Numbered from the stretch's first letter, positions 33,598 through 42,859 are shown. The stretch is DNA of 64,000 nucleotides from Levilactobacillus tongjiangensis (GCF_003946345.1 NZ_RHNY01000003.1:122455-186454); one strand, 5' to 3'. A program made the numbers and translations. The notes: generated by a model not told the origin, from the letters alone.

Positions 33598-34833
33598 CTA
33601 GCCCAACAGTTTCGTGACGAGTTTTTCGTAGATGGTGATGAACCGGTGGTACATGTCGAGGTCGACGTATTCGTTGACCTGGTGCGCCGTGATGTTACCC
33701 GGTCCGAAGACAATGACGTCGATGTCGGGGTTGGCTGCCAGGAATGAGGAGGCGTCAGTGCCACCAGGAACCCCGATCAATGGCAAAGCCTGTTGCAGTT
33801 CAGTGCTACCGATTTCCTTGGCAGCCTGAACCAGTGGCGTGTCTTCCATGGTGTGCATTGGCCGTAAGTCGCTGTGGATTTCCAACGTTAAGTCAGCACC
33901 GGCAGCGTTTAAATCGGCGATGATGGCCTTGATAGCAACCGTGATGTCAGCGTTAGGAAGTTCAGGGATGGTTCGAATCTTGACGGAAAGGTCGGCGGTT
34001 GCGGGAACCGTGTTGATCTGTTCGCCACCCTTAACCATGGTAACGACCGGCGTAATTGCACCTAAGACGGGGTTGCGGTAGTCCTTGATGGAGGCAAAGT
34101 AATCCTCTTCCTTTTGGTAGAAAGCCATCAGTGGTGTAATCGCGTTCTTACCGATCTCAGGCATGGAACTGTGGGCGGCGACACCCTTGGAGTGAACGGT
34201 GTAGGTCAACGACCCCTTGTGAGCCAATTCGATGAAGTGTTGTTCACCAGTTTGGTTGGCAGCCAAGAGTTTCTTGGCGCCGTCCTCGTTGATTTGCAGC
34301 ATAAGTTGAATTTGCTTTTGCAACAATAGTTGTTTGTTGGCTCCACTAGGTTCACCGACGATCAACGTGTCGAGGTCCTTCGCAAAGCCTTCTTCAGACA
34401 ACTGCTTGGCACCGTATTGGCCGTATTCCTCACCAACCGTGGCCATTAACCGGAACGTTCCGTGAAGGGGTACGTTTTGTTCTTTCAAATGAATCATGGC
34501 GAAGACCCCGGCCATCAAACCGGATTTCATATCGGACGTTCCCCGGCCAATCATCATATTGTCCTTGATGGTGGCGGACAGCGCGTCAACTTGCCACTTG
34601 GCCGCGTCACCCAGGGCGACGATGTCTTCGTGACCGTCGAACCCAACGACGGGGCCGTTGCCATCACCAATTTCGGCGACCAGGCTGACCCGGTCAGGTT
34701 CGTAGGCGTAAGTGCGGCTGTCAATGCCATGTTGCTTCAGCAAGTCTGCTAGATAATCGGCGACCAGTTTTTCGTGGCCGTTGACCGTGTTTAATTTAAT
34801 GATATCGCTTAATGCTTGGACTACTTCATCCAT
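33598..34833 (-). CDS. M20-family ArgE/DapE-type deacylase
   Basis: The 411-residue metallohydrolase has the M20 zinc motifs: GFDGHEDIVALGD (His near 70, catalytic Asp two later), GRGTSDMKSGLMAG (bridging Asp near 102), TVGEEYGQYGA (catalytic Glu and ligand Glu near 135), GEPSG (ligand near 161), and a late His in GPGNITAHQVNE. A dimerisation domain (about 180-300) includes HKGSLTYTVHSKGVAAHSS. The class covers succinyl-DAP desuccinylase, acetylornithine deacetylase and related peptidases; which one is not decided. ATG 34833 follows AGGTGG by eight bases. An Lrp-type gene lies 119 bp upstream on the same strand. Confidence 0.85.
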   Translation of the reverse strand: MDEVVQALSDIIKLNTVNGHEKLVADYLADLLKQHGIDSRTYAYEPDRVSLVAEIGDGNGPVVGFDGHEDIVALGDAAKWQVDALSATIKDNMMIGRGTSDMKSGLMAGVFAMIHLKEQNVPLHGTFRLMATVGEEYGQYGAKQLSEEGFAKDLDTLIVGEPSGANKQLLLQKQIQLMLQINEDGAKKLLAANQTGEQHFIELAHKGSLTYTVHSKGVAAHSSMPEIGKNAITPLMAFYQKEEDYFASIKDYRNPVLGAITPVVTMVKGGEQINTVPATADLSVKIRTIPELPNADITVAIKAIIADLNAAGADLTLEIHSDLRPMHTMEDTPLVQAAKEIGSTELQQALPLIGVPGGTDASSFLAANPDIDVIVFGPGNITAHQVNEYVDLDMYHRFITIYEKLVTKLLG

Positions 34834-34952
34834 GTTGTGGACCACCTTAGATTTGAAATTTATTCTGGATACTATAACTTATTAAGGAAAGAAACAGTTG
34901 TGTACATTTTGATTACAGCACTTTTCCTGGGAAGGGTCAAGAATCTACGCAG

Positions 34953-35366
34953 TTAAATGTCATCGATGACGTCAATGACTTGGTAGGTTGCAAACTGATT
35001 GAGATGAACGAGAAAGTCGTTCAACACGTGTCGGTCAGGAAAGGCGCCCTCCAGGAGGTAGTCAAACTCACCGGTCGTGCGGTAGTGGTGGCGGAAATCA
35101 TTGTGGTGCGTTTTGATAAAGGCCAGGTAGGCCGACTGTTTTTGGGCCTGCACGGCCACCTGGATAAAGACTTGGCGGGGCAAGCCCACTTTGTCGAGAT
35201 CAACTTCAATCGTGTAGTTGGTGATGACCCCCGTATCTTCCAGTCGTTGAATCCGAGCGGCGACTGCGGGGGCGGTCAGGTGGACCAGCTGGGCTAAATG
35301 GCTGACTTTGATGCGGCTGTCACGGTTAAGTTCTTTGATAATGGCAAGATCAATTTCGTCTGACAT
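34953..35366 (-). CDS. Lrp/AsnC-family transcriptional regulator
   Basis: The 137-residue protein has the AsnC-type helix-turn-helix (DLAIIKELNRDSRIKVSHLA, then LTAPAVAARIQRLEDTGVI) and a C-terminal RAM effector domain (about 65-137, TTGEFDYLLEGAFPDRHVLNDF). It probably senses an amino acid and may control the deacylase that follows on the same strand. ATG 35366 has AGGTG six bases upstream; an ATG three codons earlier overlaps that site. Confidence 0.9.
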   Translation of the reverse strand: MSDEIDLAIIKELNRDSRIKVSHLAQLVHLTAPAVAARIQRLEDTGVITNYTIEVDLDKVGLPRQVFIQVAVQAQKQSAYLAFIKTHHNDFRHHYRTTGEFDYLLEGAFPDRHVLNDFLVHLNQFATYQVIDVIDDI

Positions 35367-35546
35367 GGTGAACACCTTGTTTTCTAAGTTTTCGGGGCTA
35401 AAACTCTTTCGTTTTAATATTAACAGTCGCTACTTCGACGTGTAAAGTAGACAATGCTGCTGAGAAAAACTTTGTAAGCTGTTTACTTCGGTTTTGGGGT
35501 GGACATTTGTATAATTGACCCTATGCACAGACGGCAGGGGCTTCGG

Positions 35547-35569
35547 TTGACGTGACATTAAAACGTCAA
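35547..35569 (+). promoter_or_regulatory. Hairpin in the leader of the Opu-type operon
   Basis: TTGACGT (35547-35553) and ACGTCAA (35563-35569) flank a 9-nt loop, downstream of a TATAAT at 35510-35515. Its role is unknown; it lies about 100 bp before the ATPase gene start. Confidence 0.4.
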
Positions 35570-35667
35570 TCTGCAGATAGCCAGCAAGTTTAAGGACGCG
35601 TTCACAACGCCTAAGCGGCAGATGAGTCCGAAAAGTGATGCTTAAAAATTATTGGTCGGAGGTCAAC

Positions 35668-36600
35668 ATGATAGAATTTAAAAACGTTAGTAAGCGTTAC
35701 AGCGGTAATCAAGCCATCGATGATCTGAACCTGACCATTCCGACGGGGGATTTTTTTGTGCTAGTTGGTCCCAGTGGGAGTGGGAAGACGACCACCCTCA
35801 AGATGCTCAACCGGTTGATTGCGCCCACCGATGGGAACATTTATTTCAACGACAAACGGTTGATCGACTATGACTTGACCCAGTTGCGTTTACAAATGGG
35901 TTACGTCTTACAAAACATTGCGTTATTTCCTAACTTAACGATTCAAGATAACATTGCTATTCAGGCGGAATCACTGGGCTGGTCCCGCAAACGGCGCATT
36001 GAACGAGCCCGCACCCTCCTGCAACAGGTGGATTTGGATCCGGATAAATATGCGACCCGGATGCCTAGTGAACTATCCGGTGGGGAACAGCAACGGGTCG
36101 GTATCATTCGGGCACTAGCAATTAAGCCCAAGGTCGTTTTGATGGATGAACCGTTTAGTGCGTTGGACCCTATTTCCAGAAAACAGTTACAGGACCTAGT
36201 GCTCCGGCTGCATCATGAATTAGACATGACCTTTGTCTTCGTGACGCACGATATGCACGAGGCCTTACGGTTAGGCCAACACATTGCGGTGATGCGGTTG
36301 GGGCACATTCAACAGGTGGGAACGAGTGCGGAGATCATGCAACATCCCGCCAACGACTTTGTTCGCGGCTTTTTTGAGAATGAACACGCGTCTCGAATGG
36401 TGACCGTGCAGACTTTATTGGATGCGGGTTACGGGACGCCGGTCACGACGCCAGCAACGTTGTCAGCAACAGCACCCGTGCGTGAGTTGGCGGCAGCATT
36501 GCAAACGACTAGTGCGGTCGTGGTGGCGACACCGACCGGTTCACAGTCGCTGACGACGCCAGATCTATTGGACTATTTAGCCACGAAGGAGGCGGACTAG
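35668..36600 (+). CDS. Osmolyte ABC transporter ATP-binding protein (OpuCA/BilEA-like)
   Basis: This 310-residue ATPase has Walker A GPSGSGKTT near 33, Q-loop YVLQNIALFPN, signature LSGGEQQRVGI near 132, Walker B VVLMDEPFSALD near 155 and switch His in VFVTHD. Beyond about residue 235 it has a short tail with at most one degenerate CBS-like region; OpuCA proteins often have a CBS pair. It powers the fused permease-binding protein encoded 1 bp downstream. The substrate would be glycine betaine, carnitine, choline or bile-type, as in OpuC/BilE systems. ATG 35668 follows GGAGG by five bases. Confidence 0.9.
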   Translation: MIEFKNVSKRYSGNQAIDDLNLTIPTGDFFVLVGPSGSGKTTTLKMLNRLIAPTDGNIYFNDKRLIDYDLTQLRLQMGYVLQNIALFPNLTIQDNIAIQAESLGWSRKRRIERARTLLQQVDLDPDKYATRMPSELSGGEQQRVGIIRALAIKPKVVLMDEPFSALDPISRKQLQDLVLRLHHELDMTFVFVTHDMHEALRLGQHIAVMRLGHIQQVGTSAEIMQHPANDFVRGFFENEHASRMVTVQTLLDAGYGTPVTTPATLSATAPVRELAAALQTTSAVVVATPTGSQSLTTPDLLDYLATKEAD

Positions 36601-36601
36601 C

Positions 36602-38122
36602 TTGCAACAGATTATGCATATTTTGCAGACCCAGGGTGGTGACATCGTTCACGCCATTGGCCAGCATATTGGGTTATCACTGATTTCACTGCTGATTGCG
36701 GCGGTCATTGCCATTCCCCTGGCGATTGTCTTGATGAATCACAAGCGGGCGGCCAACGTGATGCTCCAGATTACCAGTGTTTTGCAGACGATTCCCAGTC
36801 TGGCATTGTTGGGGATTTTGATTCCCATCGTGGGGATCGGAACGATTCCGTCGATCATTGCCTTAGTGATCTACGCGGTGATGCCCATCTTTCAAAATAC
36901 GTATTCCGGGTTAACGACGATTGATCCAAACCTGGAGGAGGCGGCGACGGCGTTTGGCTTGTCCCGCCGGATGAAATTATTTCGCATTGAATTACCATTA
37001 GCTTTGCCCATGATCATCTCGGGCATCCGCATCGCCATGGTCATGATCATTGGGACCGCGACGTTGGCTGCCCTGATTGGTGCCGGTGGTTTAGGGACCT
37101 ACATTCTGTTGGGAATTGAAACCAACAATAATGCGTTACTGATTATTGGTGCCGTACTGTCCGCCATTTTGGCGCTAGTCTTTGGTGCCGCGATCGACTG
37201 GTTGGGCCGGCTGTCATTTAAAAAGGTCGGTATCATCTTAGCCACGTTGGTGGTCTTGATTGGGGGATTCGCAGGCTATCGTAAGCTGGTCAAACCAGAA
37301 ACGACCATTACCATTGCTGGGAAGATGGGCAGTGAGCCCGAAATTCTGATCAACATGTACAAGGACCTGATTGAGAACGATCATCCAAACATGAAGGTCA
37401 GCACCAAGGCCAACTTCGGGGGGACCAGCTTCCTGTACAAGGCCTTGAAATCGGGGTCCATCGACATTTATCCTGAATTTACGGGGACGGTCCTGGAGTC
37501 GTTAGTCACAGGGCAGAAGTCGGCGAGTCACAATCCGGCGACCACCTACCGGGTGGCAAAGCAAGCGCTCAAGTCGCAACAGCAGTTGGCCTACCTGAAG
37601 CCGATGAAATACCAAAATGGGTACGACTTGGCTGTGACGAAACAATTTGCTAAGAAGTACAACTTAAAAACCGTTTCCGACTTAGTTGCTGTTGAGGATA
37701 AGATTCACGCTGGGTTTGATCCGGACTTCTATCAACTGAAGGACGGCTATCCTGGACTGAGTAAGGCCTACAATCTCAAATTCGCTAGTGCCAAGACGAT
37801 GGAACCTTCCATCCGTTACAAGGCCATTGCCAACGGGAAGGTTAACTTGATCGATGGGTATACAACTGATCCCGAGATTCAGGAGTACCATCTGGTGGTC
37901 TTAAAGGATGATAAGCAGTTCTTCCCACCGTATCAAGGAGCACCGTTGATGACGGAGAAGTTATTGACAGAGCATCCGGAACTCCAGACGACGTTGAACA
38001 AATTAGCTGGTAAGGTGTCAACAACTGACATGCAGAAAATGAATTACCGGGTAACCGTCAAGCATGAGAAGGCAGCGACCGTTGCGCGGGACTACTTGAA
38101 GAGTCACGGTTTGTTGAACTAG
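36602..38122 (+). CDS. Osmolyte ABC transporter permease fused to substrate-binding domain
   Basis: The 506-residue protein has an N-terminal permease of about five or six helices (1-210), including the ABC permease loop EEAATAFGLSRRMKLFRIELPLA, a single spanning segment near 215-230, and an external OpuAC-type binding domain (about 235-506; GKMGSEPEILINMYKDLI, FGGTSFLYKALKSGSIDIYPEFTG). This fusion removes the need for a separate lipoprotein, as in OpuF/BilEB-type systems. TTG 36602 directly follows the ATPase stop, with AAGGAGG upstream, so the pair is coupled. Confidence 0.9.
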   Translation: MQQIMHILQTQGGDIVHAIGQHIGLSLISLLIAAVIAIPLAIVLMNHKRAANVMLQITSVLQTIPSLALLGILIPIVGIGTIPSIIALVIYAVMPIFQNTYSGLTTIDPNLEEAATAFGLSRRMKLFRIELPLALPMIISGIRIAMVMIIGTATLAALIGAGGLGTYILLGIETNNNALLIIGAVLSAILALVFGAAIDWLGRLSFKKVGIILATLVVLIGGFAGYRKLVKPETTITIAGKMGSEPEILINMYKDLIENDHPNMKVSTKANFGGTSFLYKALKSGSIDIYPEFTGTVLESLVTGQKSASHNPATTYRVAKQALKSQQQLAYLKPMKYQNGYDLAVTKQFAKKYNLKTVSDLVAVEDKIHAGFDPDFYQLKDGYPGLSKAYNLKFASAKTMEPSIRYKAIANGKVNLIDGYTTDPEIQEYHLVVLKDDKQFFPPYQGAPLMTEKLLTEHPELQTTLNKLAGKVSTTDMQKMNYRVTVKHEKAATVARDYLKSHGLLN

Positions 38123-38137
38123 AGAGGACTGGCAAAA

Positions 38138-39091
38138 ATGAAAGCAATTGTTGTAGAGCATCCCGGTGGACCAGAAGTATTGACGTTACATGAGGTTGAC
38201 CGGCCAACCGTTAAACCAGGCTGGACGTTGATCGAGGTCAAAGGTCGGGGCGTCAACCACTCTGAAATTTTCACCCGCGATGGTGAGTCACCATCCGTTA
38301 AGTTTCCTCGGATCCTGGGGATTGAGGCGGTGGGCGTCGTGGCAGAGACGACTGATGCCCAACGGCTTCCGGTGGGTCAGACGGTGGTCACCTTTATGGG
38401 TGAGATGGGTCGGGCGTACGATGGCAGTTACGCTGAGTTTGCATTGATTCCTAATCAGCAGATTTTCCCAGTGACGACTACGTTATCCTGGGCTGACCTG
38501 GCGGCTGTCCCCGAGACCGGTTACACGGCCTTTGGCGCGCTCCAGGGGCTGAAGATTCGGAACCATGATCAGTTGCTGGTCCGGGGTGGTACCAGTGGTG
38601 TCGGTGTGATGGCGGCTAAATTAGCCCATGCGCTAGCTACTGATCTCACGGTGACCGCGACTACCCGTAACTTAGCCAAGCGCGACCAGCTTCTGGCAGC
38701 CGGGTTTGATGCGGTTATTTTGGATAAGGACGGGGAGCTGCAGACTGACCAGCGGTACGATGAAATCTTGGAACTGATTGGTGCAGCGACGGTGCCGGAT
38801 TCCCTGCAACATCTGACGCCTGGAGGCATTGTGAGTGCTACCGGAGAATTAGGCGGTCAATGGGAGCTACAGAACTTTGAACCGGTCGTTAAGATTCCTA
38901 GCAACACGTATCTGACGGCATTTTACTCCGGGGATATCGACGAAGCCCGGTTACGGGAGTTGTTCCGGGTGATCGATACGCATCACGTTGACGTACGACC
39001 GGCTAAAGTCTTTGCCCTGCAAGATATGCGGGCAGCACACGAATATTTAGCGAGCCACCAGAGTTTTGGCAAAGTGGTGGTGCTTTCCTAA
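38138..39091 (+). CDS. Zinc-independent quinone oxidoreductase-like MDR protein
   Basis: The 317-residue protein belongs to the medium-chain dehydrogenase/reductase superfamily: GroES-like N-terminal domain (MKAIVVEHPGGPEVLTLHEVDRP), RGVNHSEIFTRDG, GIEAVGVVAETTD, and a Rossmann domain with LLVRGGTSGVGVMAAKLAHAL near 150. No structural zinc Cys cluster is visible, which fits NADPH:quinone oxidoreductase-type members. Start ATG 38138 with GAGGA upstream, 15 bp after the Opu genes; it may be read through from them. It ends just before the Met T-box promoter. Confidence 0.85.
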   Translation: MKAIVVEHPGGPEVLTLHEVDRPTVKPGWTLIEVKGRGVNHSEIFTRDGESPSVKFPRILGIEAVGVVAETTDAQRLPVGQTVVTFMGEMGRAYDGSYAEFALIPNQQIFPVTTTLSWADLAAVPETGYTAFGALQGLKIRNHDQLLVRGGTSGVGVMAAKLAHALATDLTVTATTRNLAKRDQLLAAGFDAVILDKDGELQTDQRYDEILELIGAATVPDSLQHLTPGGIVSATGELGGQWELQNFEPVVKIPSNTYLTAFYSGDIDEARLRELFRVIDTHHVDVRPAKVFALQDMRAAHEYLASHQSFGKVVVLS

Positions 39092-39098
39092 AAACCAC

Positions 39099-39127
39099 TT
39101 GACAATTATGAGGGCAGAGCATAAACT
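39099..39127 (+). promoter_or_regulatory. Promoter of the Met T-box transcript
   Basis: TTGACA (39099-39104), 17-nt spacer, TAAACT (39122-39127), starting just 8 bp after the oxidoreductase stop. Confidence 0.75.
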
Positions 39128-39160
39128 TATCATTAATTTCTAATCGAATTGTCATAATCT

Positions 39161-39420
39161 CAGCTAGGAGAAGAGTAGTGACGACGCCGCTGTTCAGTGA
39201 GCCCGGTAAGTGGAAACGGGCCAGTGGTTAGCCATGAAGATGAGCTCCCGATAGCTATCAAGCGGTTCACGCTGCTTGGTCGGTAGGAACCGTTAACTTT
39301 CCGGGTATCAATTGGTACCGTTGAGGCAGAGTCTGTGAGGGCTGTGTGAATTAGGGTGGTAAAACGACGCGTTCGTCCCTTGAACTAAGCAATTAGTTCT
39401 GGGGATGAGCGCGTTTTTTT
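39161..39420 (+). ncRNA. T-box leader, specifier ATG (Met)
   Basis: Stem I is closed by AGCTAGGAG (39163-39170 region) and CTCCCGATAGCT. The specifier loop has the AGTA/GAA loop-E pair and reads GAAG-ATG-A, placing the Met codon at 39240-39242. The T-box proper TTAGGGTGGTAAAACG begins at 39351. The terminator pairs CGCGTTCGTCCC with GGGATGAGCGCG and ends in T7 (about 39367-39420). Downstream is a MetE-like methyltransferase, in agreement with a Met-responsive T-box. Confidence 0.88.
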
Positions 39421-39486
39421 ATGCCCTGATCGATTAGAAAGATGGATGGACTTGCGTTATATCGCTGGACTGGCAACGGCCATTTT

Positions 39487-39599
39487 GACCGTCGCCTAAT
39501 CCCCTCGACTGCTTAGCGGTGCACGCTGAGTAGGCACTGGCAAACTGACGCTGTTAGTGTGAGCGAAACACGTTGCCAGTCGAACGATTTAGGCGGTTC
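39487..39599 (+). other. Three-way-junction element between Met T-box and methyltransferase gene
   Basis: Distant arms with core CGCCTAATC/GATTTAGGCG enclose CTGCTTAGCG/CGCTGAGTAG and ACTGGCAA...TTGCCAGT. It ends about 50 bp before the start codon and leaves the ribosome site outside. It has the layout of the two-hairpin repeat at 33436 but not its sequence. It could be a divergent repeat or a second regulatory element. Confidence 0.45.
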
Positions 39600-39649
39600 A
39601 TCCCAAACAGTGACGGACCAGACCACAGTGAATTCTAGGAGGAAATAAT

Positions 39650-40780
39650 ATGACAACAACGACGCAAACGAAATTCCCTTACCGCTACGATGTTGTGGGT
39701 AGCCTATTACGGCCAACTGCTTTGAAGGAAGCTCGGGCGAAGTTTTCCCAGGGTGAGCTTACCGCTGATGAGTTACAGACCGTTCAACGGGCCGAAACTA
39801 AACGAATCGCTGCTGCTCAGGTCAGTCTAGGCTTGAAGGCCATCACCGATGGCGAGTTTAACCGGAGTTGGTGGCACCTGGACTTTCTTTGGGGGTTAAC
39901 GGGGGTGGGACACTACGATTACCAACAAAGTTATAAGTTCCATGGCAGTAAGACCCGGACCGATAACGCTGATTTGGTCGGCAAAGTGGCGTTTAACCCG
40001 GACCACCCGTTCTTTGAGAGCTTCCAGTATTTACAAAGCTTGGTACCAGCTGATGTGCTAGTGAAGCAGACGATTCCGTCACCCACCATGCTTTTTCGGG
40101 ACAATCGTAGTGACAACTGGCATCAATTCTATGAGACCTGGGATGCGTACCTGGATGATTTAGCCAAGGCCTATCATGAAACGATTCAACACTTCTATGA
40201 TCTAGGCTGTCGTTATTTACAGATTGATGATACGACTTGGGCCTTTTTAATCAGTAAGCTGCACGAAACACAGGGTGATGCCACGGCCCATCAAAAGTAT
40301 GTGAGCTTAGCCGAGGATGCTGTGCGGGTCATCAACCAATTGTTGACGGGTCTGCCGGCAGATCTGACGGTCACAACTCATATTTGTCGCGGTAACTTCA
40401 AGTCGACGTACCTGTTCTCAGGGGGCTACGATGATATCGCCGATTACCTGGGGCAGTTAAACTACAGCGGCCTTTTCCTGGAGTACGACAATGAACGAGC
40501 AGGGAGCTTTGCACCACTCAAAAAGATTTGGAATGGTAATCCCGATAAGCGCTTAGTTTTAGGCCTGATTACGTCTAAGTTTCCGGAATTGGAGGACGTG
40601 GCTAGCGTTAAGGCACGGATTCAGGAGGCCGCTAAGCAGGTACCACTAGCCAATCTGGCGCTTTCCACGCAGTGTGGCTTCGCTTCTACTGAGGAGGGCA
40701 ATGAGCTGACGGAAGACCAGCAGTGGGCCAAGCTGAAGCTGGTGAAGGAGATTGCTGACGACGTGTGGGGTGCGGACTAA
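39650..40780 (+). CDS. MetE C-terminal-like methyltransferase (YxjG/YxjH family)
   Basis: This 376-residue protein resembles only the catalytic barrel of cobalamin-independent methionine synthase. Zinc ligands are visible as THICRGN (His and Cys near 244-246) and a late Cys in LSTQCGFAST near 341; the substrate region includes DGEFNRSWWHLDFLWG and LQIDDTTW. YxjG/YxjH-type proteins are thought to methylate homocysteine with donors other than the usual polyglutamate folate. The Met T-box upstream supports a role in methionine supply. AGGAGG precedes ATG 39650. Confidence 0.88.
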   Translation: MTTTTQTKFPYRYDVVGSLLRPTALKEARAKFSQGELTADELQTVQRAETKRIAAAQVSLGLKAITDGEFNRSWWHLDFLWGLTGVGHYDYQQSYKFHGSKTRTDNADLVGKVAFNPDHPFFESFQYLQSLVPADVLVKQTIPSPTMLFRDNRSDNWHQFYETWDAYLDDLAKAYHETIQHFYDLGCRYLQIDDTTWAFLISKLHETQGDATAHQKYVSLAEDAVRVINQLLTGLPADLTVTTHICRGNFKSTYLFSGGYDDIADYLGQLNYSGLFLEYDNERAGSFAPLKKIWNGNPDKRLVLGLITSKFPELEDVASVKARIQEAAKQVPLANLALSTQCGFASTEEGNELTEDQQWAKLKLVKEIADDVWGAD

Positions 40781-40813
40781 CGTGATCTACTGAGACTGTT
40801 AAATTAGGCGCAC

Positions 40814-40994
40814 TCCGGCGGCCGGGGATGGCGCCGGCTGTGGGGACGCTTCAGCCAAAGGGCGGGCTTCTCGCTCGATTTGAAGCCACGAAGACCCCGT
40901 GTCTTCAAAGTCGCCCGTGCTGTAAACTGGAAAACCACCAGTTAACACCACCACCACGGCCGGCGCCATCCCTGGCCGCCTCCGGCTCTGATTG
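40814..40994 (+). repeat. Cloverleaf repeat, complete copy, forward
   Basis: Outer arms GGCCGGGGATGGCGCCGGC and GCCGGCGCCATCCCTGGCC pair. The core GCTGTGGGGAC, loop GCCAAAGGGCGG, hairpin b GATTTGAAGCCACG with GTGTCTTCAAAGTC, and hairpin c GTGCTGTAAACTGG with CCAGTTAACACCAC follow. It lies 33 bp after the methyltransferase stop and before its terminator, so it should be in the 3' UTR of that mRNA. Confidence 0.85.
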
Positions 40995-41189
40995 CGGTTG
41001 ACCCTGGATCACTGCTGAAGGTTCCCTTACGCCACTCGTGATTGGCTGATTGATAACGGCTTTCGCGTTGTGTTCAGCCCGTGTTAGCTCAAATCTGGCG
41101 GGCGGTCATATTAGAATATGGCGGCGCTGTTATCACAAGACTAACCAGCTTTTAAAAACCAGTCAATCTTCATTCAATATGGTATTATC

Positions 41190-41236
41190 CGACCTTGCAG
41201 TGGACCCGACCCCCGCTGTAAGGTCGTTTTATTTAC
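41190..41236 (+). terminator. Terminator downstream of the methyltransferase transcript
   Basis: CGACCTTGCAG paired with CTGTAAGGTCG and followed by TTTTATTT. Confidence 0.8.
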
Positions 41237-41448
41237 GATTTTTGTACGGAATCGATACTGATTCTTGAAATATTAGGAGTAAACTTAAATTGACAGTTGT
41301 AGATATTTCTCGACCGTTAGAGTGGTCACCGGTAAGGCGCTGCATCTGACGGTTAATTGTTATGGTAGAAACTCAGCGCGGTATAATAGCAGGGAAGACA
41401 AAAAATGAGCTGGTCGGTTCACGGCCAGGATTAGGGAGTCGGATAGGT

Positions 41449-42141
41449 ATGGCAGGGAAAACGGTTGTGTTTGGTCACCGGGGGTATCCCGCAAAATTTC
41501 CAGAAAATAGTCTGGCGGGCTTTCGATACGCCGTTGAACACGGTATCGAAGGGATTGAATTTGACGTTCAACTGACGAAGGACCTAGTGCCAGTCATCAT
41601 GCACGATGAGCGAATCGACCGTACAACCAACGGCACCGGCTTGATTCAAGATTATACGCTGGCAGAGTTGCGGCGCTTTCAGTTGGCAGCGGGCGAATTG
41701 ATTCCCACGTTAGCGGAGTTCCTGACGTTGGTTAGCAACCAGGACGTGCAACTGAATTTGGAATTTAAGACGAACAATATCCAGTATCCGGGAATTGAAA
41801 AAATTGTGATGGGGATGGTTAATGCCACGCCACTGCGGCACCCAGTTATTTATTCGTCCTTCCATCTGCCAACTTTAAAGACGTGTCAACAATTAGCGCC
41901 GAATGAATCGTATTGTTGGCTCACGGATCAACCGGTGGTGAATGCGGCGGCTTTTGTGGCCAATGAGCATTTGAGTGGGCTTCATTTGAGCCATTACCAG
42001 GACGACGTGCCGGTGGCTGAACGGATTTGGACGGTGGATGATCCGGCTTTAGCAGAAAAGCTGTTTGCGAAGCACGTAGCGGGGATCTTCACGGATGACT
42101 TTGTTGGCATGACGCGTTTGCGGGATCAGAAACAAGGGTAA
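41449..42141 (+). CDS. glpQ: Glycerophosphodiester phosphodiesterase
   Basis: The 230-residue protein is a cytoplasmic-type GDPD: GHRGYPAKFPENS (His and Arg of the active site near 9-10, Glu near 18), GIEFDVQLTKD (metal ligands near 37-39), VIMHD (second His near 51), LNLEFKTN (Glu-Lys near 106) and a late TVDD. It releases glycerol 3-phosphate from deacylated phospholipids. ATG 41449 is used because AGGGAG lies ten bases upstream and the GHRG motif is then at the normal distance. No signal peptide. A strong terminator follows. Confidence 0.9.
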   Translation: MAGKTVVFGHRGYPAKFPENSLAGFRYAVEHGIEGIEFDVQLTKDLVPVIMHDERIDRTTNGTGLIQDYTLAELRRFQLAAGELIPTLAEFLTLVSNQDVQLNLEFKTNNIQYPGIEKIVMGMVNATPLRHPVIYSSFHLPTLKTCQQLAPNESYCWLTDQPVVNAAAFVANEHLSGLHLSHYQDDVPVAERIWTVDDPALAEKLFAKHVAGIFTDDFVGMTRLRDQKQG

Positions 42142-42224
42142 CTTCATCCGCAGTCTAGGGGGCATGTTCAACGTAGATAATGTGCAGATGAACGGTAAGC
42201 TAGAAAAATTAACTTAATAAGACC

Positions 42225-42272
42225 AGACCCCAGGGTTAGAACTTTTAGCTAACCTTGGGGTCGTTTTATTGT
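42225..42272 (+). terminator. Terminator after the phosphodiesterase gene
   Basis: GACCCCAGGGTTAG paired with CTAACCTTGGGGTC around AACTTTTAG, then GTTTTATT. Confidence 0.9.
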
Positions 42273-42379
42273 TAATTTAGCTATAAGATAACTAACCGGA
42301 ATTAGGATTTGGCTAAATTACCATTGACTGATAAAACCATTAAGAATATGTTTAGATACATAGGGGGGTCGTAACATCA

Positions 42380-42769
42380 TTGAACCGCTGTAAGGATGGG
42401 ATGAATTGGATGGGATTAAGGGATAATCATTTAAGAGAACGTTTGCGAAATCATTGGCGGCGGATTGGATTCTTTAGAAAAACGCTTGAGTTACTAGCCG
42501 TTATATTGCTCATTAATTTAACCGCGCCAAGTAATTCTGTAAAACTGGCGATTTTGTTGACAGGTCATCCGCGGATTGCGATGAGCGTTAAGGTAAGTAA
42601 AGCAAGTGCTGCGGATAATCGGTATCTGCTAGGAAAGTATCGTATTGGTCGGGTGTATGGCATTGATCAGTCATATTTGGATCCTAGCGGCAGTTATGAG
42701 GTCGTCTATTTTCACGTTATTAGAATTTTGCTATTTAACGTTGCTTATTCGATTCCCGAGCCAGGGTGA
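42380..42769 (+). CDS. Small membrane protein of unknown function, paralogue 1
   Basis: I do not recognise a family. The 129-residue product has a basic N-terminus (RERLRNHWRRIGFFRK), a membrane helix LELLAVILLINLTAP, then NSVKLAILLTGHPRIAM and a Tyr-rich outside region. The next gene has the same plan and the matching NAVRLCILENGHPISAV, so the two are paralogues. TTG 42380 follows GGGGGG at 11 bases; ATG 42401 is equally possible. Topology suggests a short inside tail and an extracellular domain of about 75 residues. AT content is higher than in the flanks. Confidence 0.6.
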   Translation: MNRCKDGMNWMGLRDNHLRERLRNHWRRIGFFRKTLELLAVILLINLTAPSNSVKLAILLTGHPRIAMSVKVSKASAADNRYLLGKYRIGRVYGIDQSYLDPSGSYEVVYFHVIRILLFNVAYSIPEPG

Positions 42770-42859
42770 GCTAAGTGCAAGATTACTTGAGTAAATGTAT
42801 TTGATGATAACTGGAACATTTTAGTCATCAAAAAAGACTGGCTATTTGGACGGTGTAAT

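Noticed and set aside
35635..35667. Upstream start for the osmolyte ATPase
   Set aside because: It adds residues before the usual MIEFKNVSKRY start, and the GGAGG site fits ATG 35668.
39487..39599. A known riboswitch class (SAM, THF) before the methyltransferase gene
   Set aside because: No conserved core of those classes is recognised; only stem symmetry is seen.
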